Shown: piece after piece, positions 16,892-27,234 of the stretch
How the letters are laid out: each line of letters opens with the position of its first letter
How positions within the stretch are numbered: the stretch's first letter is position 1
Assembly (NCBI GenBank): GCA_903840165.1
Contig: CAIMEY010000030.1
Span: 1 to 64,000, forward strand
Direction of reading: 5' to 3'
Length of the DNA stretch: 64,000 nt
DNA from: an uncultured Myxococcales bacterium
GTDB lineage: Bacteria; Myxococcota_A; UBA9042
The notes under the pieces: generated by a model
Told to the model about the DNA's origin: nothing
The model's database searches: none
What the model saw: only the letters and a program-made list of their open reading frames with translations
Program-made: the position numbers and the translations under genes

Positions 16892-19800
16892 ATGGATTCG
16901 CGGATTTCTGCCGCCCGGATCGCCACCCTACTGACGGCCTGCGCAGCCCTTGTGATGGCCTGCGAAGACGGTCCGACCCAGACCTTTACGGTCGCCCCGA
17001 CTGGTGCCGCCAGTCAGTGGAACGACGGCAAGACGCCGCCGGTGGTCGATAACAGCGCAACGCAAGGTTTTCAAACCGACTTTGCGGGTGGCTCCAACAA
17101 GCAGGAAATCTGTACCGGTGAACAGCGCGCCAAGCGTTGGGCCGCCATGATGAAAGAACCCATCGTGCCGGCCTTTGCTGCGGCAGGCGTGGTGGGCGTC
17201 GGCGCGGACCTCGGTACGACTGACTGCGCAGCGGAAACCGATTGCAAAGACGAAGATGTTTGCACCCAAGGTAAGTGCGCGACCCTGAACTGGAAGGGCA
17301 TGACGGTTGAGCAGGCCGAGTTGGTGAACTGCCAATCGGAAACGCTCGGCGATCAGTTCGGCGACGGTTCGCAAGTCAACTCCTGGGGCGACAACGCCGA
17401 AGTCTGGATCAAGTACAACGTCGCTAACCACAACAAATTGGAGTGGATTTCTGTGTTCAAGGGCTATGACGGCCTGCTAAACTTCACCTCGCGCGATGGC
17501 AAGGACAAGTTCTCCATCCACCTGGGCGATCAGATCACCAAGAACGGCAAGAAATACCAACTCGATTGGAACGATCCGACCAAGTTCGCCGTGGAAGCCA
17601 CCGAAATCGCAGACGGCCTCTTTGCCACCTATGCCAAGGAAATGCCTGCGGAAGACATCGCAGCTGGCTCCTGCGTTGCTGCAGGTCGGTGCACGATGAC
17701 GAAGTTCCCAGATGTCGCGGCCTTGCGCATTTGGCCCCTCGGCATGCACATGTGGATTACCGGGCCCGATGCGCCGCAGCCAACGCCCTCGAAGTTTGAC
17801 CGCATTGACCTTCGTTTACCGCGCGTTATGCCCTACACCTTTGGTTCGCCGACCCTCAAGCTCGATGCCGACGGCCCGACGACCAAGGTCGACTACCCCA
17901 ACGCGACGAACTGCGATCCACGCCTGGGCATGACATGGAAGGAGTTCACAGACAAGTGCGTGAACATCAACCAAGATCCCGTCAAGGACAAGCCGTGGAA
18001 TGACAAGCTGCTGGGCAACATCACCCACGGCTCGGAGACCTTTGTCTTCGATACCTCCGGCGTGGACCTTGAATTCCAGTCCAAATCGCTGGCTGCCGAC
18101 GATGTAGTCCGGGACGCCGATCGGCCCAAGGACCCCGACATCGCCTCGGGTGTCTACATTGACGCGGAAACGCTAGGTAAATTTCAGAACGACTGGAGTG
18201 CCGACGGCGCGATTCATGACTTGCATGGCTCGGGCGCGGTCATGTACGAGTTCGCACGCTCGGTACAGGCTGAAATCAATGCGCAACTTAAGGCCATTGA
18301 CCCCAACGCGATCACCCACGACCTCGGCGATCCGGCCTGCTTGTGGCCGGACGACAGCAATGGCGTTGCCCCCAATGGCTGGAATGCGGCTGCGAATTGC
18401 ACCGGATTTGAAGGCGTTGTCACGGCCATGCCTGCGGTCGCCACCAGCACGGGCGCGGCCGCTTCGGTCACGGATGTGCCGGCCAATCGCACTCGCCTGG
18501 GCCCTGATGCCGCCAATATCATTGGCGCTTTAGGCCTCAAGCCCGGCAAGCCCATCATCGCCTTCTGCATGGACGCCAATGGCAGCCTAGACAAGGGCTA
18601 CTACTACTGCGGCAGCAGCGACACCAACGGCCTGCAAGGGGCCGTTTGGGACACGTCCTTCCAGCGCGTCCGCCAAGTCCTGGGCAAGGGCGAACTCAGC
18701 AACTTGCCTCCGGAAATGCGCGATCGGCGCTTCTACTACAAGATGTACGTCCTCGCGCTGCTCAAGTACTTCATCGTCGCTGGCGACCCGACCAAGTTGG
18801 ACCTCAGCGCAGTGCCCGTCGACACGACCAGTTTATTCTTTGATTCTGAAGGCTCTGGTCAGTACGAGTTTGCCGAATACATTGACCGCCGCTTCGTTAC
18901 CGCCAGCCAACCACCCCTAGACTTGGTGGTCAAGGCGGACATCCTCAACGGCACGTTCTACGACTATGATTTTGAACGCAAACTCTACCGTGACGAGTCT
19001 GCGGTCTATAGCGCGCTGACCGTTAATCCAACCGATCCCTTGGGCAAAGAGAATGACCTGACCATTACCAATGTCTTTGGTAGTCCGGTTTTGGCCAATG
19101 CTTACGCCAATGTCGGCTCCAAGACCGCCTACGACTGCGCGACGGCCGATTGGACCACCGCCAAGGAATTCGATCAGGTCAACAGCGACTGCCAAGGCCA
19201 ACTTCCGCCTCTGGATTCGACGTACGTGCCCGATCCGAACAACGCCAAGGCGCCACCGGTGCTGCCCCTGCGCGAGAACGGCAAGCCGATTCTGACGCCC
19301 TACAAGGGTGCGTTTACCGGAAAAAGCACTGCGTTTACGCTTGGTTCGTCCAATCTGACCATTGAAAAGACCATGATTGCCCTGCAATCGGCGCAAGTGA
19401 AGATCAACCACACCAAGGACCCCTACGACCCGGCCTCGGGTGCAGCAACGCCCCTAGAAGTCCTGGTCGAGCCATGGGCACCCCCGCAACCTGGTTACGG
19501 TTTTGCTTGGCCGGTCAATGGTCAGCAAGACAAGATCGTCACCACCGGTCTGCTCGATTTCTCCGGCGTCACCACCGACCTAGCTGTGTGGTATTCGCCG
19601 AGCGCACCCGCGGCCGACGGCTCGGGGCCGATCACGATTTTGGCAGTTGATTCCGCCTCTTTCTTGGGCGACGTCTTCCTGTGCCAAGATCCGCTCACCG
19701 GGGATCTGCTGCGCACCCGCATGTACGGCTCGATTTCGGCCATCCTGGACTGGATCGACAGCCACCCCGGTGTGTACGACGCCTGCGGCCTCATCGTCCG

Positions 19801-19930
19801 CTACAGCCCGTACAACAACTACCCGGATTACATCATTTCTCAGACCAACGGCGTCAAGGTCGGCGTCACTCCCGGCGGCGGCTTCGGCCGTGTCAACGAC
19901 GCGCTACTCTGGCTGCCCGGACAGTACTGA
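16892..19930 (+). CDS. Large lipoprotein of unknown function, first gene of a three-gene envelope operon
   Basis: 1012-aa protein with a lipoprotein signal peptide, MDSRISAARIATLLTA followed by ALVMAC (lipidated Cys24). A short Cys-rich segment near residues 110-130 (CAAETDCKDEDVCTQGKC) is like those of other myxobacterial surface lipoproteins. The rest is rich in Asp, Asn, Gly and aromatic residues, with many Pro-flanked loops, typical of an extracellular or periplasmic folded domain. No catalytic motif is recognised. The start at 16892 gives the cleanest signal peptide; ATG 16871 would add seven residues. It is followed after 83 bases by the metzincin lipoprotein and the beta-barrel-like gene, which suggests a joint role at the outer membrane. 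Confidence 0.8.
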   Translation: MDSRISAARIATLLTACAALVMACEDGPTQTFTVAPTGAASQWNDGKTPPVVDNSATQGFQTDFAGGSNKQEICTGEQRAKRWAAMMKEPIVPAFAAAGVVGVGADLGTTDCAAETDCKDEDVCTQGKCATLNWKGMTVEQAELVNCQSETLGDQFGDGSQVNSWGDNAEVWIKYNVANHNKLEWISVFKGYDGLLNFTSRDGKDKFSIHLGDQITKNGKKYQLDWNDPTKFAVEATEIADGLFATYAKEMPAEDIAAGSCVAAGRCTMTKFPDVAALRIWPLGMHMWITGPDAPQPTPSKFDRIDLRLPRVMPYTFGSPTLKLDADGPTTKVDYPNATNCDPRLGMTWKEFTDKCVNINQDPVKDKPWNDKLLGNITHGSETFVFDTSGVDLEFQSKSLAADDVVRDADRPKDPDIASGVYIDAETLGKFQNDWSADGAIHDLHGSGAVMYEFARSVQAEINAQLKAIDPNAITHDLGDPACLWPDDSNGVAPNGWNAAANCTGFEGVVTAMPAVATSTGAAASVTDVPANRTRLGPDAANIIGALGLKPGKPIIAFCMDANGSLDKGYYYCGSSDTNGLQGAVWDTSFQRVRQVLGKGELSNLPPEMRDRRFYYKMYVLALLKYFIVAGDPTKLDLSAVPVDTTSLFFDSEGSGQYEFAEYIDRRFVTASQPPLDLVVKADILNGTFYDYDFERKLYRDESAVYSALTVNPTDPLGKENDLTITNVFGSPVLANAYANVGSKTAYDCATADWTTAKEFDQVNSDCQGQLPPLDSTYVPDPNNAKAPPVLPLRENGKPILTPYKGAFTGKSTAFTLGSSNLTIEKTMIALQSAQVKINHTKDPYDPASGAATPLEVLVEPWAPPQPGYGFAWPVNGQQDKIVTTGLLDFSGVTTDLAVWYSPSAPAADGSGPITILAVDSASFLGDVFLCQDPLTGDLLRTRMYGSISAILDWIDSHPGVYDACGLIVRYSPYNNYPDYIISQTNGVKVGVTPGGGFGRVNDALLWLPGQY

Positions 19931-20013
19931 GACACCGCGTTCTTACGACGCTTTCGCCCCTGCGGACCTCGCCCACGCGAACTTTTCCTGACTCGTTGCC
20001 CTTGAGGCTTGCC

Positions 20014-23000
20014 ATGAACGTCCTGTCCCTTCGCACGCTCCTTCGCACCTTGGCCCCGAGTTGGCTGGCGCTGTGCCTGTTGCTGCCCATGGCCGTTGGT
20101 TGTGTGACCAATCGACCGGCCCGTAACGGGGTCTTCAATGAGAACCAGTACCTCAAGAAATCATTCTTGATTCGGCCAGGCGCAGGCGGTGCCGATCCGG
20201 GCTGGTTCATGAAGGCAACGATTACGGAAACCTCGACGCCCAATCCCCTGGGTGGTGACGCGGTCAGCCTATTCTCCGGCCTGGAAAACGGCGGCGCCTT
20301 GGTGCGTTTCCGCTCGACGTCGGACAAGCTGGAAATGATCAATCTCCATGAGATTTCCAGCGCTACCGAGGGCAAGACCGAAGAAGTCCTCGATTCCTGG
20401 CCCGTCACCAACGTCGACCTGAAGTTCCGCGTCAATCTGGACGGCGAAATTACCAATTTTTATGAAGAAAATCAGGAACTTGATTGGCAGGTCCGTCAAT
20501 ACGTCAAGCTCACTTTTGACAAGAACGATGGCTCGGACGCCGGTGTCTTTGGTCCCTACACGACCTCGGGCCTGGAGCGTTGCACGGACCTGGGCAATGC
20601 AACCTCGACCCTGGTGCCGGGATCCTTCCTGGTCGATGAGCAAAACGACTATTTGCAATGGCAAATTGAAGTGTCCGTCGCCCTCAAGTGGGATGACGCG
20701 GCCTGCGTCGACGCGTTTGGTCCCATGGGTATCGCGGCCTCGAAGATCGGCCGGACGCACACGACGTTCCGCATCCTGTACTCGATGATGCGCGCCAAGG
20801 CCAACCCGACCTACACGCCGCTCGAGATTGCTGAAAAAGACCCGATTCATCATAAGTACGGCCCGATTACGTACCTCAGCGTCGCCCGCGATCCGAACAG
20901 CGGCATGATGGCCGGCCGCGAGCTGGTGATGCGCTTCGATCCCAAGAAGAGCAAGAATACCTGGTACTTCGCCAAGGGCTTCCCCGATCAGTACAAGGCT
21001 GTCTTCGCTGGGCCGGGCGGCGTCGCCGAAGGGACCAACAAGCTGCTTGATGCCGGTGGGGCCGCCATGCGCGTTGAGTTCAAGAACTTCGATGACGGCG
21101 GAATCATTCGTCAATACGGCGATGTGCGCTACAACTTCGTGCGCTGGCTGAGCGACAAAGACAGCCAAGATTCCTTTGCCGGCATCGCCCAGTTCGTGAC
21201 CGACCCGCGCACGGGCGAGACCTTGAGCGCGAGCATTAACCTCAATGATTTCGCGATCAAGGACTATTATGTCCAACGCATCGACTTCTACCTCAAGTCG
21301 ATCGGTGCCAGCTTGGACATCAACTCCCCGAATCCATGGCCAGATCCGGCCGCAGGCGCAGAGTGCAAGGATGGCGACACGGTGCCCATCGTTGACGCCA
21401 AGGTCGTGCTCAACCACAACGGCAACTCGTCGCTGTTCGCCAAGATGCAGGAATACTTGCAGAAGCCAGTCGCGACCTTTGGCAAGCTGGGCCCCCAGGA
21501 CTTCGTGCCCCACCAGGACGAAGACTTCTACCGCGCTTGGTATGCCCTGCTGCCCTACTGGGTCTACGCCGACCCGGAATACAACAACTACGTGATTCCT
21601 GAAGGGCAGGGCGGTGTCTACGGCCCGAGCGCCATGTGGAAGTCCATTGAGCAAGAGGCCGAATTCCATACGGTTGCCGCCAAGATCGACCGGGGCGAAG
21701 TGCCCATCGATGGCATGACCGGTGCCAACGGCTTGGCCCAGACCGGCGCTTTCCTCAGTCACTTCAAGGCGCTGACCGAGAATCACCGCGAACTCGACAA
21801 CATCAAACAGCGCGCTTTCAGTCGCCTGCGCAAGGATCCACCGACGGCCTTCTCGTTCATCGAGATGATGAAGAAGGACGCCCGCCACTGCGTGCAGGAC
21901 ACCAAGACCAAGGCTTGGCGCTGGGAAACCAAGGAAGAATGGACCAATACGCTGATTTCGTCGTACTGGTCGCAGGTGATGTGGCACGAGTTCGGCCATA
22001 CGATGGGCCTGGAGCACAACTTCATGGCCTCGGTGGACCGCGATAACTTCCCGCACTATAAGGACAGCAATGGCAATGATCACGTGGGCTTGTTTGCCTC
22101 CAGCGTGATGGAATACAACGCCGCGCCGGATCGCGTGTTCTGGCAGGCCGGCTGGGCCCCCTACGATCAGGGCGCAATTGCTTGGATTTACGCCAATGAC
22201 AAGCCAAACGGCAGCGGAAGTACGTCGATTTCCGGTCAGGCGACGGCGACAGCTCCCTGGAAAGATCCCTACGGCTTTGCCACCGACGCCCAGGGAAACA
22301 GCAAAGAAAAGCAGTTCTTGTACTGCTCTCATCAGCACTTGCGCTACACGCCGCTGTGCCGCATGGGCGATTCGGGCACCACGCCCTCGGAAATCTTTGC
22401 CAACGACATCGACAAGTACGAGTGGCAGTACCAATGGAATAACTTCCGCGTTTACCGCAAGTTCTGGGATGACCACGCCTACGCCGATCTGCCCGCGGGC
22501 ATCATTGGCGACAGCCGCCGCTTCCTTTCCATGTGGATTTTCGACATGTTCCCGAGCGAACTGGTCGACAGTCTGCGTCGCATCGGCATCACCAACCCGG
22601 ATACCAAGGGCTCGGATGTCGACTACTACGACCAGTTGGCCAACAAGTTCAACAAGGAAATGTCAACCGCCAGTCAGTTGATGGCCGCCTATCACAAGGC
22701 GATCATTCAGCAATCTTCCGGCGAGCGTCCTTACCGCACCACCTACGACAAGTACTACGGCGACGTCACCCAACAGGGCATTATCTTAGACAAACTCTTT
22801 GCAATGCAGAGCTTTGTCGGCCTGTGGCCCACGGACAACTATGACGTCAACCAGGCGGGCAGTTGGTTCAGCAGCTACAGCGACACGCCCGACGGCAGCT
22901 ACCAGTCGGTGGCCGAGGACGCCATTGCCTCGATGATCGGCGGCCAATACGAGGCCTACCCCTACTTCGTTCCGCTGGCGGTGGCGCAGTTTGCCCAGGA

Positions 23001-23436
23001 CACCCATGACCCGGCCTTTGGTGGGCGCGTGGAAATCCGCGATTGGATTGGCGGTTACGTCTTCAATCGCCAGGTGGACTTCCTGGACTTCTTCCGCGAC
23101 ATTGCGGTCAAGGACAACTACCCGAACTGCGATACCCTGGCCAACTGCGACTACAATCCGCAGTCGCCGCGCACCGATGCCGCCGATGTCCACCACTCCG
23201 ATGGATTCAATGAGTTCCTCGGCCCGGACAATAAGCGCTATGCCTGGGCGTACATTCCGTCGCGCAACCAGTGGTTGGTCGTGGACAGAGATCGCAATAT
23301 TGCCAGCTACTTGGTGGTGCGTGCGTACAACCAGGACGTCGTCAATCAGCAAGATGACGGCAATTTCCCGGGCGGCGCTTACGGTTACGAACTGCAGATG
23401 AAGTACACCCTCGATGCATTCACCTACTACAACTAA
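20014..23436 (+). CDS. Metzincin-type zinc metalloprotease lipoprotein
   Basis: 1140-aa lipoprotein: signal peptide ending LLPMAVGC, lipidated Cys30. The extended zinc motif HEFGHTMGLEH gives His658, Glu659, His662 and His668, the HExxHxxGxxH pattern of metzincins, and SVMEYN about 30 residues later is a likely Met-turn. The protein is therefore probably an active secreted peptidase held at the cell surface. The regions before and after the catalytic part (about 600 and 400 residues) are not recognised. Start ATG 20014 gives the signal peptide; the frame is open further upstream in the previous gene. It overlaps the following barrel gene by 23 bases. Confidence 0.85.
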   Translation: MNVLSLRTLLRTLAPSWLALCLLLPMAVGCVTNRPARNGVFNENQYLKKSFLIRPGAGGADPGWFMKATITETSTPNPLGGDAVSLFSGLENGGALVRFRSTSDKLEMINLHEISSATEGKTEEVLDSWPVTNVDLKFRVNLDGEITNFYEENQELDWQVRQYVKLTFDKNDGSDAGVFGPYTTSGLERCTDLGNATSTLVPGSFLVDEQNDYLQWQIEVSVALKWDDAACVDAFGPMGIAASKIGRTHTTFRILYSMMRAKANPTYTPLEIAEKDPIHHKYGPITYLSVARDPNSGMMAGRELVMRFDPKKSKNTWYFAKGFPDQYKAVFAGPGGVAEGTNKLLDAGGAAMRVEFKNFDDGGIIRQYGDVRYNFVRWLSDKDSQDSFAGIAQFVTDPRTGETLSASINLNDFAIKDYYVQRIDFYLKSIGASLDINSPNPWPDPAAGAECKDGDTVPIVDAKVVLNHNGNSSLFAKMQEYLQKPVATFGKLGPQDFVPHQDEDFYRAWYALLPYWVYADPEYNNYVIPEGQGGVYGPSAMWKSIEQEAEFHTVAAKIDRGEVPIDGMTGANGLAQTGAFLSHFKALTENHRELDNIKQRAFSRLRKDPPTAFSFIEMMKKDARHCVQDTKTKAWRWETKEEWTNTLISSYWSQVMWHEFGHTMGLEHNFMASVDRDNFPHYKDSNGNDHVGLFASSVMEYNAAPDRVFWQAGWAPYDQGAIAWIYANDKPNGSGSTSISGQATATAPWKDPYGFATDAQGNSKEKQFLYCSHQHLRYTPLCRMGDSGTTPSEIFANDIDKYEWQYQWNNFRVYRKFWDDHAYADLPAGIIGDSRRFLSMWIFDMFPSELVDSLRRIGITNPDTKGSDVDYYDQLANKFNKEMSTASQLMAAYHKAIIQQSSGERPYRTTYDKYYGDVTQQGIILDKLFAMQSFVGLWPTDNYDVNQAGSWFSSYSDTPDGSYQSVAEDAIASMIGGQYEAYPYFVPLAVAQFAQDTHDPAFGGRVEIRDWIGGYVFNRQVDFLDFFRDIAVKDNYPNCDTLANCDYNPQSPRTDAADVHHSDGFNEFLGPDNKRYAWAYIPSRNQWLVVDRDRNIASYLVVRAYNQDVVNQQDDGNFPGGAYGYELQMKYTLDAFTYYN

Positions 23437-24424
23437 GCGTAGCGCTTGGCTTTTGCTGATCGCTTGCACCTGCTTGGCCGCTCCGGCCTGGGCCGATGAC
23501 CACGGCGCTCACGGGCGATCCGCGGCGACGCCTGGGGGTACCGCGCCCAGCAGTGGCAGTTCGACCAAGGCAGACGTCCTGTCGACCGAAGAGAAACCCG
23601 AGGATAAGCCTTGGGAATTCGGCGCGACTTGGGAAACCCATCGGCTATTCATCCAAAACGACTTGGCGGGGGCCGCAAGCAACAAGCTGGTCAACCACTT
23701 GTTCTTGCACTTGCGCTGGCAGCCGACGCGCAATGACGCCTTGGAAGTCCGCGGCTACTTCTACGAGCGGTTCTTGGCCGATCCGGGCGAAACGGGCATT
23801 CGGACCGATGACACCTCGCTGTACTATGCCCACTATGCTGATTTACCTTGGGATATTCGCACGCGCATCTACGCCGTGGCGACAGCACCGACTTCCTTCT
23901 ACAGCAAGTTGTCCAGCGTCTATACGACCTTGCGGTTGGGCGCAGCGGGCCATTGGAAAAAGGACGCTTTCTCCTTTGAACTCATAGGCTATGGCGAAAC
24001 CAACATCGCCAAGTACCGCGAAATGGCGGGCGGCAACCCCAACGTGCAGTACGCCTCCGGGGTCGTGGCGGAGTTGGAGTACAAACTACCGATCAATCAT
24101 CCGATTTCTGTTGGCTTGACGGGCGTTCTGCACTGGTACTGGTTCTATGACATCACCAATACCGCAGCGTCGTCGATTCCGTACGGCGTGGTGCAAGACG
24201 CGCAGTTTCCCAAGCAGCCAATGCAAAGTTCCTATGGTTATCAGGTCTATGTGCGCGGTGATCTGCCGCGCCTGCCGCACGTCGATATCGACCTCACCGT
24301 GGCCTATGCCCAGGGCGATCCGTCCATTGGCTATACGTCCACCCTGCACGACGGTGTTAGCCACGCGTACCTGTTCTGGCGGCAGACCTCGCAGCTGTAT
24401 TTCGCTTTGGCGACGCGGTATTAG
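23414..24424 (+). CDS. Predicted outer-membrane beta-barrel protein
   Basis: 336-aa protein with a signal peptide (LLLIACTCLAAPAWA, cleavage before DDHG), a low-complexity Gly/Ser/Thr linker, then alternating strands with aromatic girdles such as YSKLSSVYTTLRLGAAGHW and LTGVLHWYWFYDI. It ends in ALATRY, with a terminal aromatic residue as in many BamA-assembled barrels. It starts 23 bases before the metzincin gene ends, so it is likely co-translated. It may anchor or export the two lipoproteins. No named family was recognised; the barrel call is from composition and end signal. Confidence 0.75.
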   Translation: MHSPTTTKRSAWLLLIACTCLAAPAWADDHGAHGRSAATPGGTAPSSGSSTKADVLSTEEKPEDKPWEFGATWETHRLFIQNDLAGAASNKLVNHLFLHLRWQPTRNDALEVRGYFYERFLADPGETGIRTDDTSLYYAHYADLPWDIRTRIYAVATAPTSFYSKLSSVYTTLRLGAAGHWKKDAFSFELIGYGETNIAKYREMAGGNPNVQYASGVVAELEYKLPINHPISVGLTGVLHWYWFYDITNTAASSIPYGVVQDAQFPKQPMQSSYGYQVYVRGDLPRLPHVDIDLTVAYAQGDPSIGYTSTLHDGVSHAYLFWRQTSQLYFALATRY

Positions 24425-24551
24425 AGCACCTCAAACCCGGATTTCCTTGCGGGTTCGTGGCGCAGCCAAGGGCCGTGTGGATTGGCCGTACAGCGTCTGC
24501 AGTCAGAACGCGTGTCCCTACCCGCGGCCTGCGAATGCACTTGGCCGCATC

Positions 24552-25418
24552 TCAGTGCTTCGCCGCGAAATCAATCACAAATCCACGTGAGTTGATTTGC
24601 AGCAGCACGTCCTCAGGCGGCGGCGGCAAGGTGCGCACGCCCGCCTTGTAGCCAGCCATGTAGGCGGCCACGGCGTCATCAAAGGCCTCATTTCCACTCT
24701 TCTTATCGATCTTGTAGCTCAAGATCGTGCCAGCCGTGGTCATCCGATCGATGCGTACGCGCACCACCAGATTGGTCAGCTCCCAGGGCGGAATGTTCGA
24801 AGGCACCTGAAAATGCGAAAGAATGTTCTGTTTCACAGTCCCGGCATACGCGCTGCCGCTCATGTTGACCTTGCCCTGCCCTTCCTTGACGCCGGTGGCT
24901 GTGCCGAGGATGTTGCCGAGCTTCTTCTTCTTGGCGTCAGCGCCATCATCCTTTAGAATTTCCGTGAGTTTGCTGCTCTCCGTCATCGCTTCGGCCAGCT
25001 TTTTCTCCGGCGGCTTGGGCAGGGCTTGCTTTTCGCCCGGGTCACGCCGGTTGCCGTCCTCGCTGCCCAGCGCTGCAACCAGTTGAGCTTGCAAGAGATC
25101 AACGTTTAGGGAGGGAGGCGGCTCCTCTTCACGCCTCAAGAGCCGACGCGCCGGCTCGGGACAGCGACGCTCATCGGTTGCCTGAGGTTCTTCTTTTTTT
25201 ACAATGGGTTTTGGCTTGCGTCGCGGTCCTTGGCCAATGCAGGAAGGGGAGACCACGGAGGTGCACCCTTCCTTGTCGACCTTTTCTGGGGCAGCAACAC
25301 CGGTTTCTTGAGCCGGCGCAAGGGCTAAGGCCACGCCAAGCACCGCGTGAACCAGCAACGCCACGCCTGCGCCCACGGCGACATCGCGCCGGGTCATGCC
25401 GACATGTCCATCCGCCAT
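24552..25418 (-). CDS. TonB/TolA-like C-terminal domain protein
   Basis: 288-aa protein. One N-terminal membrane helix (VAVGAGVALLVHAVLGVALAL) is followed by a long Lys/Pro/Glu-rich periplasmic linker with PKPIVKKEEP and a globular C terminus. The last 100 residues read YAGTVKQNILSHFQVP, NLVVRVRIDRMTTAGTILSY and FDDAVAAYMAGYKAGVRTLPPPP, which is the TonB/TolA C-terminal pattern, where the domain contacts outer-membrane receptors or Pal/colicin partners. Located last in the operon after the TolQ- and TolR-like genes, it would be the energy transducer. The linker carries a CTSVVSPSC pair of cysteines. TolA and TonB cannot be told apart here. Confidence 0.85.
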   Translation of the reverse strand: MADGHVGMTRRDVAVGAGVALLVHAVLGVALALAPAQETGVAAPEKVDKEGCTSVVSPSCIGQGPRRKPKPIVKKEEPQATDERRCPEPARRLLRREEEPPPSLNVDLLQAQLVAALGSEDGNRRDPGEKQALPKPPEKKLAEAMTESSKLTEILKDDGADAKKKKLGNILGTATGVKEGQGKVNMSGSAYAGTVKQNILSHFQVPSNIPPWELTNLVVRVRIDRMTTAGTILSYKIDKKSGNEAFDDAVAAYMAGYKAGVRTLPPPPEDVLLQINSRGFVIDFAAKH

Positions 25419-25427
25419 CGCGCCCGC

Positions 25428-25985
<558 letters not shown>

Positions 25986-25988
25986 GGA

Positions 25989-26939
25989 TCATCCCTCCTT
26001 GCTGGGCGTGGACCCAGCAGGAGCAGGACCTTCACCCGCAGGAAACGGCGGCGGAATGCTGGTGGCCGACAAGGAATTGCCAGCCAAAGGCGGGGACTTG
26101 CTGGCAACCGTGCGAACGGCGACAACCGGAGCTGCTGCGCGGACTTCCACGGGACGGGAGGCCCCAACCGCAGGGGCGGCGGCGGGCCCTACTTCTTCGG
26201 GACGCAGGTCTTGGCGACGCACCATGTTGAGGATTTCCAGGCCAAAGCCGTCGAGATCTGTCACCATTTTGCGGACATTGCGACCCAAGAAGTTATAGGC
26301 CATCGACGCGGGAATCGCGGCCAGCAGGCCCACAGCGGTCGCTACCAAGGCCTGGGCGATGTGCGGGGCCACCGACTGCAAAATACTGCCTGAATCCGCT
26401 AGGCCACCGAAGGCACCCATGATGCCCCAAACGGTGCCGAACAGACCGATAAAGGGCGCCGAAGAGGCTACTGTGCCCAAGAGGGAAAGGCCAGATTCCA
26501 GTTCATCGACCAGGGGTTCGGCGACGCGGCGCATCGAACGCTCCAAGGCATCGACGTCGCGCTCGCGCAGGGCTCCTCGCGATTCCAGGGCGTGCATTTC
26601 CTTCATCACCGCCGCCATTAGGCGGACGTGCGGCAGGGCGAGGTACTTGCGGCCCAGGGCTTCGGCAGCGTCACGCAAGTCGTTGAACTTGGTGAACTCG
26701 TCGCGAAAGCTCTTGATTTCTTTGCGTAAATTGTACAAAGCCCAGGCGCGACTGCCGATCACCACCCAGCACACCACCGACAGGACCAGCAGCACCAGCA
26801 GCACCAGCAAGACCATGCCGCGCGAGCCAACGGCGGCGGCCAGCGGATCCATGTCCACTTGCGCCAAGTGAAAGGTCCGCCCAAGAGCGGCCGTGGGAGA
26901 AAACAGGGGGAGAAGTTGAGGCAGTGCGAGAATTTCCAT
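25989..26939 (-). CDS. MotA/TolQ/ExbB-like proton channel subunit
   Basis: 316-aa inner-membrane protein. A first membrane helix (MVLLVLLVLLVLSVVCWVVI) is preceded by an N-terminal segment, and the conserved MotA/TolQ/ExbB block reads GLSLLGTVASSAPFIGLFGT and GSILQSVAPHIAQALVATA near residues 170-220. It forms the proton-conducting channel with the TolR-like subunit. ATG 26939 is chosen over TTG 26975, which has no clear ribosome site. The operon order TolQ-like, TolR-like, TonB-like is normal, but no TolB or Pal gene lies next to it in this window. Confidence 0.93.
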   Translation of the reverse strand: MEILALPQLLPLFSPTAALGRTFHLAQVDMDPLAAAVGSRGMVLLVLLVLLVLSVVCWVVIGSRAWALYNLRKEIKSFRDEFTKFNDLRDAAEALGRKYLALPHVRLMAAVMKEMHALESRGALRERDVDALERSMRRVAEPLVDELESGLSLLGTVASSAPFIGLFGTVWGIMGAFGGLADSGSILQSVAPHIAQALVATAVGLLAAIPASMAYNFLGRNVRKMVTDLDGFGLEILNMVRRQDLRPEEVGPAAAPAVGASRPVEVRAAAPVVAVRTVASKSPPLAGNSLSATSIPPPFPAGEGPAPAGSTPSKEG

Positions 26940-27234
26940 GGGCCCTAGCGTAGAGGCGGCGATCGCGTGGCGCAAGATCGGAGCGAGGCGATCGTGGTGG
27001 TGTCTGCCCGGCTAGGCCGCAGGAATTGGTCAACAAAACATGTGATTGCGAGACATCTCGGCCCCACTTCGGCACCGTGGCCTAGCCCACAACCGGTGCG
27101 GTGCTTGACGCAGTTTTAGACCGCTGTTAGCGAGCAGACCCATGCTTGCGTCGCTGACGGGGCTTCGCTACCTTGATCGCGTGGGGTCTACCAATGTGCG
27201 GCGCGTGCCGCTAGGAGGCCACCCGGAGACAATC

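Noticed and set aside
20269-22476. 735-aa minus-strand frame antisense to the metzincin lipoprotein
   Set aside because: A long GC-rich shadow frame. It lacks any recognisable domain and covers a gene with clear catalytic motifs and signal peptide on the other strand.
24425-24551. Weak hairpin AACCCG...CGGGTT after the barrel gene
   Set aside because: Six-base stem with a 10-base loop and no T-run; not enough for a terminator call.
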